Assembly: GCF_000702325.1 (NCBI RefSeq) | Contig: NZ_KL370891.1 | Span: forward strand, 1,566,771 to 1,630,770 | DNA: 64,000 nucleotides | Source: Thiomicrorhabdus sp. Milos-T2 | GTDB lineage: Bacteria > Pseudomonadota > Gammaproteobacteria > Thiomicrospirales > Thiomicrospiraceae | Direction: 5' to 3' | Program-made: the position numbers and the translations under genes | In this document: positions 38,351 through 49,526 of the stretch, piece by piece | Layout: each line of letters starts with the position of its first letter | How positions within the stretch are numbered: position 1 is the stretch's first letter | Notes under the pieces: generated by a model | Database searches by the model: none | Told to the model about the DNA's origin: nothing | Seen by the model: only the letters and a program-made list of their open reading frames with translations

Positions 38351-40330
38351 TTAGTGAAGCTTTGGCTCACCATTTTCATTATCTTTATCTGAATTTTCAC
38401 CACTCAAGTCATCTTTAACCATATCCGCTTCTTTTTCAGTTTCAGATTGCGATTCAACTTCTGTGCCGCTTGAGGAATTAGAACTATTATCATCAGAATC
38501 CTGCCAATCTTTTGGTTCACCTGCAGGAAGACCTTCCATAATATTTTTAATTTGTTGAGCATCAATCGTTTCATACTTCATTAACGCTTCAGTCATTTCT
38601 TCTAACTCTTTAGAGTGATCCTTCAAAATATCTGTAGCTCTTTGATAGTTACGATCAATCAAATTACGTATTTCATGATCGATTTCTTTAGAAATTTCTC
38701 CTGAAACATTGGCATTACGAGATGTTCCCATAAAGCCGCCCTTGTCTTCTTCTTCATACATAAGAGGCCCCAAACTATCTGAAAGACCCCATTTAGTTAC
38801 CATATTTCGGGCAATACTTGTTGCTCTTTCAATATCATTGCTGGCACCCGTTGTTACCGAATCAGGACCATAAATTAACTCTTCAGCAATTCGACCGCCG
38901 TACAAACTAGAAAGCTGACTCTCCAATTTACGCTTACTGTAACTATAGCTATCTTCTTCTGGAAGATACATAGTGACACCTAAAGCTCTTCCTCTTGGCA
39001 TGATACTAACTTTATAAACAGGATCATGCTCAGGCACTACCCAACCAACAATTGCATGGCCAGACTCGTGATAAGCGGTCATACGACGCTCTTTTTCACT
39101 CATAACCATACTCTTACGTTCAACACCCATAAGAATCTTATCTTTAGCTTGCTCAAAATGTTTTTGAGTTACTAACTTTTGGTTATTACGCGCGGCAAAA
39201 AGAGCAGCTTCATTAACTAAGTTGGCTAAATCAGCACCAGAAAATCCTGGCGTACCACGAGCAATTGCTGACGGTTCAATATCATCAGCTAAAGGAACTT
39301 TACGCATATGCACTTTCAAGATTTGCTCACGACCACGGATATCAGGTAAACCGACACTAACCTGGCGTTCAAAACGCCCAGGACGAAGTAGAGCCGGATC
39401 AAGTACATCAGCACGGTTAGTCGCAGCAATAACAATAACGCCTTCATTGCCTTCAAAACCATCCATTTCAACCAGCATTTGGTTTAATGTTTGCTCTCGC
39501 TCATCATTTCCACCACCCATACCGGAACCACGACTACGACCAACCGCATCAATCTCATCAATAAAAATGATACATGGAGAATGCGCCTTAGCCTGTTCAA
39601 ACATATCTCGAACACGTGAAGCACCGACACCTACAAACATTTCAACAAAGTCAGAACCTGAAATAGTAAAGAAAGGAACTTTCGCTTCACCGGCAATGGC
39701 TTTTGCTAATAAGGTTTTACCTGTCCCTGGAGGACCAACCATCAACACTCCACGAGGAATATTTCCACCTAAGTTTTGGTATTTAGTTGGGTCTTTTAGG
39801 AAATCAACAATTTCACCAACTTCTTGCTTAGCTTCATCTGCCCCTGCCACATCATCTAAAGTAACTTTGTTCTGATCATCAGTAAGCATTCTTGCTTTAC
39901 TTTTACCGAATGACATTGGGCCACCCTTGCCGCCCATTCCACCGCCACCCATAGAGCGCATAAAGAAAATCCACACACCAATTAACAGTAGCATTGGGAA
40001 CCATGAGATGAATATTTGCATCAGAACACTTTGCTGTTCTGGTGGTTGAGCACTCACTTTTACGTGATTGTCTAACAAGTCCCCCATTAAACCAGGGTCG
40101 CCAGGATTATAAGTGGTAAAGGCATCACCGTTGGTGTAAACACCACGAATGGTTTGGCCTTCAATAGAAACCTTACTTACCTGCTGAAGGTGAACTTGCT
40201 CAATAAAATCTGAGTAGTCTAAGCGACTAGAAGAATTTTGCCCTTGAGTACTAAAATGATTGAAGACAGACATCAACACCATCGCTACTACTGTCCAAAT
40301 TAGTACATTTTTTAGCATATCGTTTTTCAT
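38351..40330 (-). CDS. ftsH: ATP-dependent zinc metalloprotease FtsH
   Basis: 659 aa membrane-anchored AAA+ protease. Two helices (about residues 8-25 and 106-126) flank a periplasmic segment. Walker A GPPGTGKT (about residue 197), Walker [14 protein letters not shown], the second region of homology RPGRFERQV and the zinc motif HESGH (about 416-420) are intact. The acidic, serine-rich C-terminal tail of about 50 residues is longer than in E. coli. It lies between two MITE-like copies and after rlmE as in E. coli. Confidence 0.97.
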   Translation of the reverse strand: MKNDMLKNVLIWTVVAMVLMSVFNHFSTQGQNSSSRLDYSDFIEQVHLQQVSKVSIEGQTIRGVYTNGDAFTTYNPGDPGLMGDLLDNHVKVSAQPPEQQSVLMQIFISWFPMLLLIGVWIFFMRSMGGGGMGGKGGPMSFGKSKARMLTDDQNKVTLDDVAGADEAKQEVGEIVDFLKDPTKYQNLGGNIPRGVLMVGPPGTGKTLLAKAIAGEAKVPFFTISGSDFVEMFVGVGASRVRDMFEQAKAHSPCIIFIDEIDAVGRSRGSGMGGGNDEREQTLNQMLVEMDGFEGNEGVIVIAATNRADVLDPALLRPGRFERQVSVGLPDIRGREQILKVHMRKVPLADDIEPSAIARGTPGFSGADLANLVNEAALFAARNNQKLVTQKHFEQAKDKILMGVERKSMVMSEKERRMTAYHESGHAIVGWVVPEHDPVYKVSIMPRGRALGVTMYLPEEDSYSYSKRKLESQLSSLYGGRIAEELIYGPDSVTTGASNDIERATSIARNMVTKWGLSDSLGPLMYEEEDKGGFMGTSRNANVSGEISKEIDHEIRNLIDRNYQRATDILKDHSKELEEMTEALMKYETIDAQQIKNIMEGLPAGEPKDWQDSDDNSSNSSSGTEVESQSETEKEADMVKDDLSGENSDKDNENGEPKLH

Positions 40331-40523
40331 TATTAACCTTACTCTTTCTAATCTATGTATTTTTCAAAGAGACTTGTTTACAACTAATTCTACACAAATT
40401 AATTGTAAACAAGTCTCTTAAAACACATTCAACCGCTTAATTTCTTAATACGGCTACTTTATCACATTTTTTCATAAATAAAACTTATTGAAGTTTTATC
40501 AAATTTAATCATCATTGCTTATT

Positions 40524-40682
40524 GAGACCTTTGCACGAGATAGGTGCGAAAGAAAAATGAGGGAAAATTTGCCTGATTGCGGCGGAAAACGCAGGGAATA
40601 GCTAGCTATTCACAAGGTTTACAACAAAAATCAGGTCAATTTTAACCATTTTTACTCGCGCATACTCTCGTGCAAAGGTCTC
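40524..40682. repeat. MITE-like element, copy with TTATT target duplication
   Basis: 159 bp. Perfect 17-bp ends GAGACCTTTGCACGAGA and TCTCGTGCAAAGGTCTC up to one base of register; direct repeat TTATT at 40519-40523 and 40683-40687. Palindrome AATAGCTAGCTATT at 40597-40610. The two arms can pair imperfectly over nearly their full length. Inserted between rlmE and ftsH. Confidence 0.93.
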
Positions 40683-40689
40683 TTATTAA

Positions 40690-41310
40690 TTAGGATTTTT
40701 TACCGCGTGCTAACAGGTATATTTCTTTACTTCTCGCTCTTGAAGCCTTGGGTTTACGAGTTATGACCTTGGTATACTTAGACTTAAGATCATTCATTAA
40801 TTCATTATAGCCTTCACCTTGAAAAACCTTCATTAGCAAATCTCCATTTTTCTTTAAGACTTGATCCGCCAATTCAACACACAGCTCAACCAAATACATT
40901 GCTCGTGGGATATCAACCCCTTTATTGCCACTCATATTGGGTGCCATATCAGACATAACTACATCTACATCACGCCCATCCAAAGAAGCTAGTAAATGAT
41001 TGTAAACATCATCCTCTCTAAAATCACCTTGAATAAAAGTTACTCCAGCAAAAGGTTCTACCGGAAGAATATCTAAGGCAAACACCTCTCCATTACCTCC
41101 AATCTTATGCGTTGTCCACTGAGACCAACCTCCTGGAGCGGCACCTAAATCAACAACACACATACCAGGCTTGAATAACTTATCTTTGTCATCAACCTCT
41201 TGAAGCTTATAAACAGCCCGTGAGCGCCATCCTTCTTGCTTTGCCTTTAAAACATAAGGATCGTCAAAATGTTCTTTTAACCAACCTGCACTCGATTTAC
41301 TTCTCGCCAT
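40690..41310 (-). CDS. rlmE: 23S rRNA (uridine-2'-O-)-methyltransferase RlmE
   Basis: 206 aa. SAM-dependent methyltransferase of U2552 in 23S rRNA. N-terminal RSRAVYKLQEVDDKDKLF, SAM motif VVDLGAAPGGWSQW and catalytic region VVMSDMAPNMSGNKGVD and LMKVFQGEG give the K-D-K-E type set. It is divergent from yhbY and upstream of ftsH, the conserved arrangement, but with a MITE-like element between rlmE and ftsH. Confidence 0.96.
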   Translation of the reverse strand: MARSKSSAGWLKEHFDDPYVLKAKQEGWRSRAVYKLQEVDDKDKLFKPGMCVVDLGAAPGGWSQWTTHKIGGNGEVFALDILPVEPFAGVTFIQGDFREDDVYNHLLASLDGRDVDVVMSDMAPNMSGNKGVDIPRAMYLVELCVELADQVLKKNGDLLMKVFQGEGYNELMNDLKSKYTKVITRKPKASRARSKEIYLLARGKKS

Positions 41311-41376
41311 AATGTATTTTCAACTACAATATATAAAACTTTAAATTATTAATAATGACTTCAACTGGATATTTCA

Positions 41377-41682
41377 ATGAGCCAACCTGAAAAACTTACA
41401 ACAAACCAAAAGAAATACTTGCGAGGAATCGCTCATGGCTTAAACCCAATGATTATTATTGGAGCAAACGGGGTGACAGAAAGTTTGATGGCTGAACTAG
41501 AAAGCACCCTCGAACACCATGAAATACTTAAAATAAAAATGGCTTCCGCTGACCGTGAAGATAGAAAAAAAATCGTTGACTATATTCTAGAGCAGACCGG
41601 AGCGTTACTTGTTCAAACTATTGGTAAAATCTGCGTTATCTATCGCCAAAGCGAAGAGACAGAATTACCTCTACCTAGATAA
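41377..41682 (+). CDS. yhbY: YhbY family RNA-binding protein (CRM domain)
   Basis: 101 aa, a single CRM domain. LTTNQKKYLRGIAHGLNPMI and the GxxG-type loop IIGANGVTESLM are the family signature. YhbY associates with the pre-50S ribosomal subunit. It is divergent from rlmE with a 66-bp shared upstream region, which likely contains both promoters. A convergent terminator follows. Confidence 0.93.
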   Translation: MSQPEKLTTNQKKYLRGIAHGLNPMIIIGANGVTESLMAELESTLEHHEILKIKMASADREDRKKIVDYILEQTGALLVQTIGKICVIYRQSEETELPLPR

Positions 41683-41691
41683 AATGCATTT

Positions 41692-41723
41692 AAAAGGGTT
41701 AAAGCTTTAGGCCTAACCCTTTT
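41692..41723. terminator. Bidirectional terminator between yhbY and metZ
   Basis: AAAAGGGTTA (41692-41701) and TAACCCTTTT (41714-41723) form a 10-bp stem with a 12-nt loop, A-rich before and T-rich after. It lies between the two convergent stop codons. Confidence 0.85.
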
Positions 41724-41765
41724 ATATTTTATCAATAAACTATCCATAAAACTCAATCTGACAAT

Positions 41766-42944
41766 TTAAACGAGCTTATCTAAACCCCTTGCCAAATCTT
41801 GTTTAATATCTTCAATCGACTCTAATCCCACTGATACACGAATTAAGTTATCCGTAATTCCGGCTTGCAACCTTGCTTCAGGCTCAACTCGACTATGTGT
41901 CGTTGTTGCAGGATGAGTAATACTTGTTTTGACATCCCCTAAGTTAGCGGTAATAGATAACATATTGGTATTATCAATCACGCTCCAAGCATCCTCTGTA
42001 CTACCTTTAACTTTAAAGCTCACCAAACCACCGCCAGCAGACTGTTGTTTTTGTGCAAGTTCAAACTGAGGATGAGATTCTAGACCTGGGTAAAAAACTG
42101 ATTCAACTGCAGAATGGTTAGTAAGCCATAGAGCAAGCTCTCTAGCACTTTCACAATGTGCACGCATTCTAACGGGTAATGTTTCTAAACCTTTTAAAAA
42201 CATCCAGGCATTAAATGCACTCATTGTCGGGCCCGCTGTTCGCATAAACCCTCTAACAGGTTCCTCAATTAATTCTGCAGAACCGACAACAGCACCGCCA
42301 ATTCCTCGACCTTGCCCATCAATAAACTTCGTTGCGGAATGAATAATAATATCTGCACCCTGCTCCAAAGGTCTTTGTAACACGGGGGTACAAAAACAGT
42401 TATCCACTATTAACAAACAAGCATTCGCTTTCGCTAAAGCGCTAAGCGCACTTAAGTCTGCCACTTCAGTTAATGGGTTTGATGGTGTTTCTAAAAAGAA
42501 TGCCTTGGTATTCTCTTGAATAGCCGATTGCCATTCTGCAATATTTGTCTGAGAGACAAAGGTAACCTCTACCCCAAACTTAGCTAAGTATTTAGTAAAC
42601 AGAACCTTTGTGGTTCCAAAAATACTTTGCGAAGAGACAATATGGTCACCGGCTTGGCATAACCCCATAAAAGTCGATAAAATTGCCGACATACCCGAAG
42701 CCGTACCAACGCAAGATTCACCCCCTTCCATTAAAGCCAGTCTTTTCTCAAATGCTCTTACGGTAGGATTGGTAAACCGTGAATAGATATTCCCCTCTTC
42801 CTCTCCACTAAAACGAGCTGCAGCTTGAGCGGCTGATTCATAGCGAAAGCTTGAGGTAGGGAAAATGGCCTCACTATTTTCTTGCTCAGCGGTTTGATCA
42901 TAACCGGCTCTAATAGCCAGTGTCTCTATTTCAAAATTGTCCAC
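41766..42944 (-). CDS. metZ: O-succinylhomoserine sulfhydrylase
   Basis: 392 aa, PLP-dependent Cys/Met-metabolism enzyme. The PLP lysine is in HSATKFIDGQGR, with ETPSNPLTEVADL, YSRFTNPTVRAFE and GMSAILST also typical. Makes homocysteine from O-succinylhomoserine and sulfide. The position right after purF matches metZ of Pseudomonas and relatives and supports this function over cystathionine synthase or lyase. It starts 14 bp after the purF stop codon. Confidence 0.93.
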   Translation of the reverse strand: MDNFEIETLAIRAGYDQTAEQENSEAIFPTSSFRYESAAQAAARFSGEEEGNIYSRFTNPTVRAFEKRLALMEGGESCVGTASGMSAILSTFMGLCQAGDHIVSSQSIFGTTKVLFTKYLAKFGVEVTFVSQTNIAEWQSAIQENTKAFFLETPSNPLTEVADLSALSALAKANACLLIVDNCFCTPVLQRPLEQGADIIIHSATKFIDGQGRGIGGAVVGSAELIEEPVRGFMRTAGPTMSAFNAWMFLKGLETLPVRMRAHCESARELALWLTNHSAVESVFYPGLESHPQFELAQKQQSAGGGLVSFKVKGSTEDAWSVIDNTNMLSITANLGDVKTSITHPATTTHSRVEPEARLQAGITDNLIRVSVGLESIEDIKQDLARGLDKLV

Positions 42945-42958
42945 TTAAACCCCAGTCA

Positions 42959-44476
42959 TTAATTACCATTATAAAGACCAACGGTCTCTTGTCCTGGCGC
43001 TTTTTTTGTTGTTTGGGCATCATCATTACGACTTGTGTCTAAAGATGCTAAATATTCTGGTGAAATGTCACCCGTAATGTATTCACCGCTAAAGCATGAT
43101 GTATCAAATTTTGGAATATTTTCATTCCCAACACTAACCGCATCAATCAAGTCTTCTAAATCTTGATAAATCAACTTATCACAACCAATAAATTCAGCTA
43201 TTTCTTCCGTTGTACGATTATTCGCCACTAATTCACTGGCCGAAGGCATATCAATACCATATACATATGGATATCTAACCGCTGGTGCGGCAGAAGCAAA
43301 ATAAACTTTATTCGCCCCCGCTTCACGAGCCATTTCAACAATTTGTCCAGAGGTTGTACCACGCACAATAGAGTCATCGACTAATAGTACATTTTTACCT
43401 TCAAACTCAAGATTAATAGGATTTAACTTTTGACGAACTGACTTTTTACGCAATTGTTGACCCGGCATTATGAAAGTACGTCCAATATAGCGATTTTTCA
43501 TTAAACCTTCACGATATGGAAGTTCTAATTTTGACGCTAACTCTAAAGCTGAGGTACGGCTAGTATCCGGAATCGGCATAACTACGTCAATATCATGGTC
43601 AGGCCATTCACGTAGAATTTTTTCTGCTAACTTCTCACCCATACGTAAACGAGACTTATAGACCGAAATATCATCCATCATCGAATCAGGGCGGGCAAAA
43701 TAGACATACTCAAATATACAGGGCGTGTATTGAGGGTTTTCAGCACATTGCTTATAGTAAATATCCCCCTGTTCAGTAATCACAACCGCTTCACCAGGTG
43801 CCAAATCTTTTTCTAATGTAAAGCCCAAACCTCCCAAAGCAACCGATTCCGAGGCAATCATATAATCGGTACCATTGGGTGTCTCGCGCTTACCAACCAC
43901 AACTGGACGAAGAGCATAAGGGTCACGAAATCCAACAACCCCGATATTAGAGATAATGCCTACCGCAGCATAGCCACCTTTTACACGCTTATGCACCGCT
44001 CTAACCGCATTAAAAACATCTTCTTGATCAATAAACAGCTTTTTTTGCTGCATAAGCTCATGCGCAAAGACATTCAATAACACTTCGGAATCAGAGTTGG
44101 TATTTAAGTGACGCAAATCTGTACGATAAATTTCTTCTGCAACCTCTTCGGCATTGGTTAGGTTACCGTTGTGCCCCATCGCAATTCCGTAGGGTGAATT
44201 CACATAAAAAGGCTGTGCTTCAGCACTAGATGAAGAACCCGCGGTTGGATAACGAACGTGTCCAATCCCCATACTACCGTGAAGGTCTCGCATGTGTCTG
44301 GTTCTAAAAACGTCTTTTACCATTCCGTTATCTTTACGCTGATAAAAGCGCCCATCTTGACAGGTCACAATACCCGCCGCATCTTGCCCACGATGCTGCA
44401 AAATGGTTAAAGAATCATAGATTTCCTGATTAACATTTGTTCCAGAACCCGATACAATCCCAACAATACCGCACAT
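42959..44476 (-). CDS. purF: Amidophosphoribosyltransferase
   Basis: 505 aa. The N-terminal nucleophile glutaminase starts MCGIVGIV (Cys2 becomes residue 1 after Met removal), with [11 protein letters not shown] and MGHNGNLTN. The phosphoribosyltransferase part has the PRPP loop [18 protein letters not shown]. First committed step of purine synthesis. In related genomes cvpA precedes purF; here the gene before it is the SPOR protein and cvpA is absent. Confidence 0.97.
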   Translation of the reverse strand: MCGIVGIVSGSGTNVNQEIYDSLTILQHRGQDAAGIVTCQDGRFYQRKDNGMVKDVFRTRHMRDLHGSMGIGHVRYPTAGSSSSAEAQPFYVNSPYGIAMGHNGNLTNAEEVAEEIYRTDLRHLNTNSDSEVLLNVFAHELMQQKKLFIDQEDVFNAVRAVHKRVKGGYAAVGIISNIGVVGFRDPYALRPVVVGKRETPNGTDYMIASESVALGGLGFTLEKDLAPGEAVVITEQGDIYYKQCAENPQYTPCIFEYVYFARPDSMMDDISVYKSRLRMGEKLAEKILREWPDHDIDVVMPIPDTSRTSALELASKLELPYREGLMKNRYIGRTFIMPGQQLRKKSVRQKLNPINLEFEGKNVLLVDDSIVRGTTSGQIVEMAREAGANKVYFASAAPAVRYPYVYGIDMPSASELVANNRTTEEIAEFIGCDKLIYQDLEDLIDAVSVGNENIPKFDTSCFSGEYITGDISPEYLASLDTSRNDDAQTTKKAPGQETVGLYNGN

Positions 44477-44586
44477 CTTCGCACACTCTCTTACTTACAA
44501 ATAACGATTTAAAACCATAATCATAATATGGTCTTTTCCTTTATATAAGCCCTACCCAGTCAACTAAGTAAATCTTACCAAGGGGT

Positions 44587-45177
44587 TTAAGGAAGTTGCA
44601 CAACCTCACTTTTGGTATGCAACATTCTATCTAATTTACGCTTATCTTTCTCAGCTTTAGCTTTAGAAATATAAGGGCCTACTCTCACAGAATAGACCTT
44701 ACTTCTTTCAAAATACTTAATATATACGTCATACTCTGAATCTAATTGGCCTAAAAGGTCGTTCGCTTCTTTAATATCTGCAAAAGCGATTAAACGAACA
44801 ATCCATTGCCCGGTAAATTTTGCATTATCACTCACCTTGTCAAGTTGACGGAGTTTTTGATGCAATTTTTTTTGTTTCTCGATATCTATTGCTTGAGAAG
44901 CCACATTAGTTTGATTCGTTGAGTCTTTAGCGGTCAAAACCGCTTGCTTTTGATGCTCAATCTGGTTTTGTGCTTGACCATTCGTTAACGGCTGCTCATC
45001 ACGCTTAGGCAAGCGGTATGCATGCTCCACAATGGGCAATGTGCTTTTAGTCGTTGGCTGCTGAAAACCTTCGGGCACAAAATTTACGGGTTCGCTGTAC
45101 CATTGCGGCACAATAATCACCAACAAAATCAACCAAATCGTAGCACCGACTAAGCGATATTTACTCACTAAATCCAT
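44587..45177 (-). CDS. SPOR-domain membrane protein (DedD-like)
   Basis: 196 aa. A short cytoplasmic start, one membrane helix (about residues 7-26), a low-complexity Gln/Lys-rich linker and a C-terminal SPOR domain (about 118-196: QWIVRLIAFADIKEANDLL, VYSVRVGPYISKAKAEKD) that binds denuded septal peptidoglycan. By domain and by position between folC and purF it corresponds to dedD. Starts 4 bp after folC. Confidence 0.88.
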   Translation of the reverse strand: MDLVSKYRLVGATIWLILLVIIVPQWYSEPVNFVPEGFQQPTTKSTLPIVEHAYRLPKRDEQPLTNGQAQNQIEHQKQAVLTAKDSTNQTNVASQAIDIEKQKKLHQKLRQLDKVSDNAKFTGQWIVRLIAFADIKEANDLLGQLDSEYDVYIKYFERSKVYSVRVGPYISKAKAEKDKRKLDRMLHTKSEVVQLP

Positions 45178-45180
45178 GAC

Positions 45181-46482
45181 TTACTGCTCACTTTGTAATG
45201 ATTCTAAGGTTTGAGAAACGGTAAAAAATGATCCCCAAACTAATACTTTTTCAGTCTCTGCACTTTGAGCATATTCAACTGCCAATGCAATAGATTCAAA
45301 CCCTAAAATAGCTTTCTCCTTAACACCAGCCTGCATTATTAACCCTGTTAATTGCTCTACACTCGTGGCCCTTGGAATATTAAGATCAGCAACCACCCAC
45401 TCACTTACAAAAGGAGCAATAGCTTTTATCATCGGTAGCATATCTTTGTCGTTTAAAGCTGAAAATACCGCAATAGATTGGGTTAAATCATTCTCTTGTT
45501 TAATTAAATAGTCGGCGAGTGCTTGAGCAGATTGAGGATTATGCGCAACATCAACTAACCAGGCCTGGTTGTTTATCTGTAAGCTTTGCATTCGTCCTGG
45601 ATGCTGTACTTGAGTCAGTCCTAGATTTATAGCCTGAATAGAAACAGGTAATTCTTGTTGAACTTTTTGAAGTAAAGCCACAACACCAGCGGCATTTTGC
45701 AACTGAAATTCACCCTGCAAACCTGGCTTATTTAAGCGCAAAGATTCATTATTTATTGGTTTAAAATCAAACCACCAGGCCTGGTGGTTATTTTCATCTG
45801 AATAATAATTAAAATCTTTATCTAGACAAGCTAAATTTGCATTTAAGTTAGACGCATACTCTAACAAAGTACCCGGTGGATTAGGGTCTGAACAAACACT
45901 CACTTTACCCTCACGCATAATCCCCGCTTTTTCCACCGCAATCACATTTCTATCATCACCTAACCAATCAATATGATCCACATCAATTGCCGTAATTAAA
46001 CTAGCATCCGCATCTACCAAGTTAACCGCATCTAAACGCCCACCTAAACCCACCTCCAAAACCACAACATCTAATGATGCTTGTTTAAAAATTTCTAAGG
46101 CCGCTAAGGTAGAAAACTCAAAATAGGTTAGCTTTGTTGTTTTGCGCTGGTTTTCAATAGACGTAAAGGCATCAACAATCTTTTGATCATTAACTGAAAT
46201 ACCATTAATTTGTATACGTTCATTAAACTTAAGAATATGAGGAGAGGTGTAAGTCCCTACGTTATAACCCGCTTCTTTAAGAATCGAGGCTAACATAGCG
46301 ACACTTGACCCTTTACCATTTGTCCCGGCAACTGAAATAATAAAAGGAGCAGGCCTGGTAATTTGCATTTGATTGGCAACTAAGCTAACTCGCTCTAGTC
46401 CCAAATCAATTTCTTGGGCATGTAAATGCAGTAACCAGTCAACCCATTGCTGCAGGCTTGACTGGTTATTTGGAGTATTCAT
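45181..46482 (-). CDS. folC: Bifunctional dihydrofolate/folylpolyglutamate synthase
   Basis: 433 aa, Mur-ligase-like. The ATP-binding loop is SVAGTNGKGSSVAML, with TYTSPHILKFNERIQING, VVLEVGLGGRLDAVNL and VDVAHNPQSAQALADYL. It adds glutamates to folates. It contains two exact iterated palindromes, both read as xQAW (NQAWL and HQAWW), and one near-match (46348-46359). It is placed between accD and the SPOR gene as in other gammaproteobacteria. Confidence 0.96.
   Translation of the reverse strand: MNTPNNQSSLQQWVDWLLHLHAQEIDLGLERVSLVANQMQITRPAPFIISVAGTNGKGSSVAMLASILKEAGYNVGTYTSPHILKFNERIQINGISVNDQKIVDAFTSIENQRKTTKLTYFEFSTLAALEIFKQASLDVVVLEVGLGGRLDAVNLVDADASLITAIDVDHIDWLGDDRNVIAVEKAGIMREGKVSVCSDPNPPGTLLEYASNLNANLACLDKDFNYYSDENNHQAWWFDFKPINNESLRLNKPGLQGEFQLQNAAGVVALLQKVQQELPVSIQAINLGLTQVQHPGRMQSLQINNQAWLVDVAHNPQSAQALADYLIKQENDLTQSIAVFSALNDKDMLPMIKAIAPFVSEWVVADLNIPRATSVEQLTGLIMQAGVKEKAILGFESIALAVEYAQSAETEKVLVWGSFFTVSQTLESLQSEQ
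45558..45569. repeat. Iterated palindrome ACCAGGCCTGGT (in folC, 1)
   Basis: Exact copy, read as NQAWL. Confidence 0.95.
45774..45785. repeat. Iterated palindrome ACCAGGCCTGGT (in folC, 2)
   Basis: Exact copy, symmetric out to CCACCAGGCCTGGTGG, read as HQAWW. Confidence 0.95.
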
Positions 46483-46536
46483 CTAATTTTAAACTTTGAT
46501 TTTATATTAACAAAAGGCATTCAAAAATAGACTGAA

Positions 46537-47391
46537 TTAGGCGGGTTTGTTTTGTAACATTTTACAAATATCAGCCAACTCATTACGTAGATCATGACGA
46601 TGAATAATGCGGTCAATCGCTCCGTGTTCTAATAAAAACTCACTGCGCTGAAAACCTTCTGGAAGTTTTTCACGTACGGTTTGCTCTATCACTCGTGGGC
46701 CAGCAAAACCTATTAACGCTTTTGGCTCAGCCACGTTCAAATCACCTAACATCGCAAAACTTGCAGAAACCCCACCCATCGTAGGATCTGTCAACACCGA
46801 AATAAATGGTAAACCTTGAGCTCTTAAACGTCCTAAAGCAGCACTGGTTTTAGCCATTTGCATAAGTGAAAACAACGCTTCCTGCATACGTGCGCCCCCA
46901 CTTGCTGAAAAACAAATAAAAGGCGTTTTATCTTCTATGGCTTGATCAACAGCACGAACAAACTTTTCACCCACAACGGAACCCATTGAACCACCCATAA
47001 ACTTAAATTCAAAGGCGGCAGCCATTATTGGTAAACCATTGATCGTTCCTGAACCAGTAATCAAAGCATCTTTTTCACCGGTCACTTTTTGCGATTGAAC
47101 TATACGATCTTTGTACTTTTTTAAATCTCTAAATTTAAGTCTATCAACTGGAGAGACATTTACCGATGTTTCAGCAAAACTGTTCTCATCTAAAAAAGAT
47201 TCCAACCGCTGACGTCCACCCAAACGCATGTGATGATCACACTTTGGACAAACTTCTTGGTTACGAGCTACTTCAGAGCGATAAAGTGTGCTTTCACACT
47301 TAGGACACTTAGTCCAAAGCCCTTCTGGTACTGATTTTTTACGCTCTGCTACTTGTTTGATACTTGGTAAAATCTTTTCAAACCAGTTCAT
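46537..47391 (-). CDS. accD: Acetyl-CoA carboxylase carboxyltransferase subunit beta
   Basis: 284 aa. N-terminal zinc finger with CPKC at about residues 29-32 and CPKC at about 48-51. The crotonase-fold carboxyltransferase has [40 protein letters not shown] and [16 protein letters not shown]. Works with AccA to make malonyl-CoA. It lies between trpA and folC as in many gammaproteobacteria. Confidence 0.97.
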   Translation of the reverse strand: MNWFEKILPSIKQVAERKKSVPEGLWTKCPKCESTLYRSEVARNQEVCPKCDHHMRLGGRQRLESFLDENSFAETSVNVSPVDRLKFRDLKKYKDRIVQSQKVTGEKDALITGSGTINGLPIMAAAFEFKFMGGSMGSVVGEKFVRAVDQAIEDKTPFICFSASGGARMQEALFSLMQMAKTSAALGRLRAQGLPFISVLTDPTMGGVSASFAMLGDLNVAEPKALIGFAGPRVIEQTVREKLPEGFQRSEFLLEHGAIDRIIHRHDLRNELADICKMLQNKPA

Positions 47392-47439
47392 ATTTACTCC
47401 TGATGAATATGGTTAAGTTATAACCCATTATTTGTTACT

Positions 47440-48261
47440 TTATTGATTAGCATCTGCGCGATCAATTGCTTCGCGGAATTCTGTCATCTTCTCGCCAATC
47501 GCCAAATGCACATCATATAAACCTTTTGATGCATTTGCTTCAATTAAGCTCACTAAGGATGAACCGACAATAACGGCATCTCCTAACTTAGCCATGGCAT
47601 AGGCCATTTCTGCGTTTTTAATTCCAAAGCCAATTCCAATGGGATGAGTGATAGATTGCTTAAGTCTATTTAATTGCTCTTCAACATCGACAACATCTAA
47701 TTCTTTAGAGCCCGTTACCCCTTTTAAAGAAACATAGTAAACAAAGCCACTACCTTTTTCATTAACCGCATTTAAACGGCTACTTGGTGTGGTTGGAGAT
47801 ACCAAAAAAATACGATCTAATCCACTTGAATCAAGTGCTTCTTTATACCCAAACGATTCTTCTGGTGGCATATCAACGGTTAAAATAGCATCGACACCAA
47901 CCGAACTTGCCGCATTAGCAAACGCCTCATACCCCATTGCTTCAACGGGATTTAAATATCCCATCAGAACAATTGGTGTTTTATCGTTGGTTTCACGAAA
48001 TACGCGCACAAACTCTAAAACGTCATCCAAACTCACATTATGTTCAAGTGCTCGTTCAACGGCTTTTTGAATAACCGGACCATCCGCCATGGGATCCGAA
48101 AAAGGCACACCTAATTCAATTATATCTGCGCCTTTTTCAACCAAAAGATGCATTAAATCCAACGTAGCATTGGGTTCAGGATCTCCCGCTGTAATATAAG
48201 GAATTAAGGCCGTTTTTCCATTGGCTTTTAAATTTGCTAGTGTATTTTGTAGTCTACTCAT
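47440..48261 (-). CDS. trpA: Tryptophan synthase alpha chain
   Basis: 273 aa TIM barrel. The catalytic Glu is in DIIELGVPFSDPMADGPVIQ and the partner Asp in DAILTVDMPPEE. GFVYYVSLKGVTG and GIGFGIKNAEMA bind the phosphate. Cleaves indole-3-glycerol phosphate and passes indole to TrpB. It starts 59 bp after trpB. Confidence 0.97.
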   Translation of the reverse strand: MSRLQNTLANLKANGKTALIPYITAGDPEPNATLDLMHLLVEKGADIIELGVPFSDPMADGPVIQKAVERALEHNVSLDDVLEFVRVFRETNDKTPIVLMGYLNPVEAMGYEAFANAASSVGVDAILTVDMPPEESFGYKEALDSSGLDRIFLVSPTTPSSRLNAVNEKGSGFVYYVSLKGVTGSKELDVVDVEEQLNRLKQSITHPIGIGFGIKNAEMAYAMAKLGDAVIVGSSLVSLIEANASKGLYDVHLAIGEKMTEFREAIDRADANQ

Positions 48262-48320
48262 TATTTATCTCTTATTAAAAACAGTTACAGAGCCAATGTT
48301 AAAATTTGGCAATGCTATTT

Positions 48321-49526
48321 TTAAAATTCAAAGCCTTCAATTTGCGCAATTGTATTCATATCTTTATCACCACGCCCCGAAAGGTTGATAACAATCGTTT
48401 GATCTGGAGACATTGTAGGGGCAAGTTTAGTTGCATAAGCTATGGCATGACTGGTTTCTAGCGCTGGAATAATCCCTTCAAAACGAGTCAAATCTCTAAA
48501 ACCTTGTAAAGCCTCTTCATCATTAATGGCAACGTAATTTACACGACCAATATCTTTTAACCAACTATGTTCAGGACCTACACCAGGATAGTCTAATCCA
48601 GCTGAGATAGAGTGAGTCCCTAAAATTTGACCATTTTTATCTTGCATTAAATACGTACGGTTACCATGCAAAACACCAGGCGTACCTTTGCTCAATGGAG
48701 CGGCATGTTCACCCGTTTCAAGACCATGTCCAGCGGGTTCAACACCGTAAATTTTTACAGACTCATCGGCTAAAAACTTATGGAATAGGCCTATGGCATT
48801 AGAGCCACCGCCAACACAAGCTAATAACGCATCAGGCAATTTACCTTCTTTCTCTAAATGCTGCTCGCGAGCTTCTTCACCAATCACCGCTTGGAAATCT
48901 CTTACCATAGCGGGATAAGGATGTGGGCCAGCAACCGTACCAATAATATAGAAGGTATCATCTACATTGGTTACCCAGTCACGCATCGCTTCGTTTAAAG
49001 CATCTTTTAAAGTACGTGAACCCGATTCAACCGCCACAACTTTTGCACCTAGCATTTTCATACGGGCTACGTTAGGAGATTGACGAACCACATCATCCGC
49101 CCCCATATAAACAACACATTCCAAACCTAAACGAGCCGCAACCGTTGCACTTGCCACACCATGCTGTCCTGCACCGGTTTCTGCAATAATACGAGTTTTA
49201 CCTAAACGCTTTGCAAGCAAAGCCTGGCCAATCGTGTTGTTCACTTTATGGGCACCAGTATGGTTTAAATCTTCACGTTTTAAGTAGATTTTTGCTCCAC
49301 CCAGCTCTTTGGACCATCGCTCTGCATAATAAAGAGGCGTAGGACGACCTACATAATCTCTTAAATCATTCGCAATCTCACTTAAAAACGCAGGATCAGT
49401 TTTAACACTTTCGTATTCCTGGTTTAACTGCTCCAAAGCAGCCATAAGAGTTTCTGGTGCAAAAATCCCACCATAAGGTCCAAAATGGCCATTTTTATCT
49501 GGAAACTTAGAAAATTCTACTGTCAT
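48321..49526 (-). CDS. trpB: Tryptophan synthase beta chain
   Basis: 401 aa, PLP enzyme. The PLP lysine is in [32 protein letters not shown] and LSGRGDKDM are the other cofactor contacts. Condenses indole and serine. It overlaps the trpF stop by 4 bp, so translation is coupled. The trpEGDC genes are not in the window, so the trp genes are split. Confidence 0.97.
   Translation of the reverse strand: MTVEFSKFPDKNGHFGPYGGIFAPETLMAALEQLNQEYESVKTDPAFLSEIANDLRDYVGRPTPLYYAERWSKELGGAKIYLKREDLNHTGAHKVNNTIGQALLAKRLGKTRIIAETGAGQHGVASATVAARLGLECVVYMGADDVVRQSPNVARMKMLGAKVVAVESGSRTLKDALNEAMRDWVTNVDDTFYIIGTVAGPHPYPAMVRDFQAVIGEEAREQHLEKEGKLPDALLACVGGGSNAIGLFHKFLADESVKIYGVEPAGHGLETGEHAAPLSKGTPGVLHGNRTYLMQDKNGQILGTHSISAGLDYPGVGPEHSWLKDIGRVNYVAINDEEALQGFRDLTRFEGIIPALETSHAIAYATKLAPTMSPDQTIVINLSGRGDKDMNTIAQIEGFEF

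Noticed and set aside
39222..39875. A 217-residue open frame on the plus strand
   Set aside because: It is antisense to the AAA+ core of ftsH, with Ser/Pro/Thr-rich composition typical of shadow frames.
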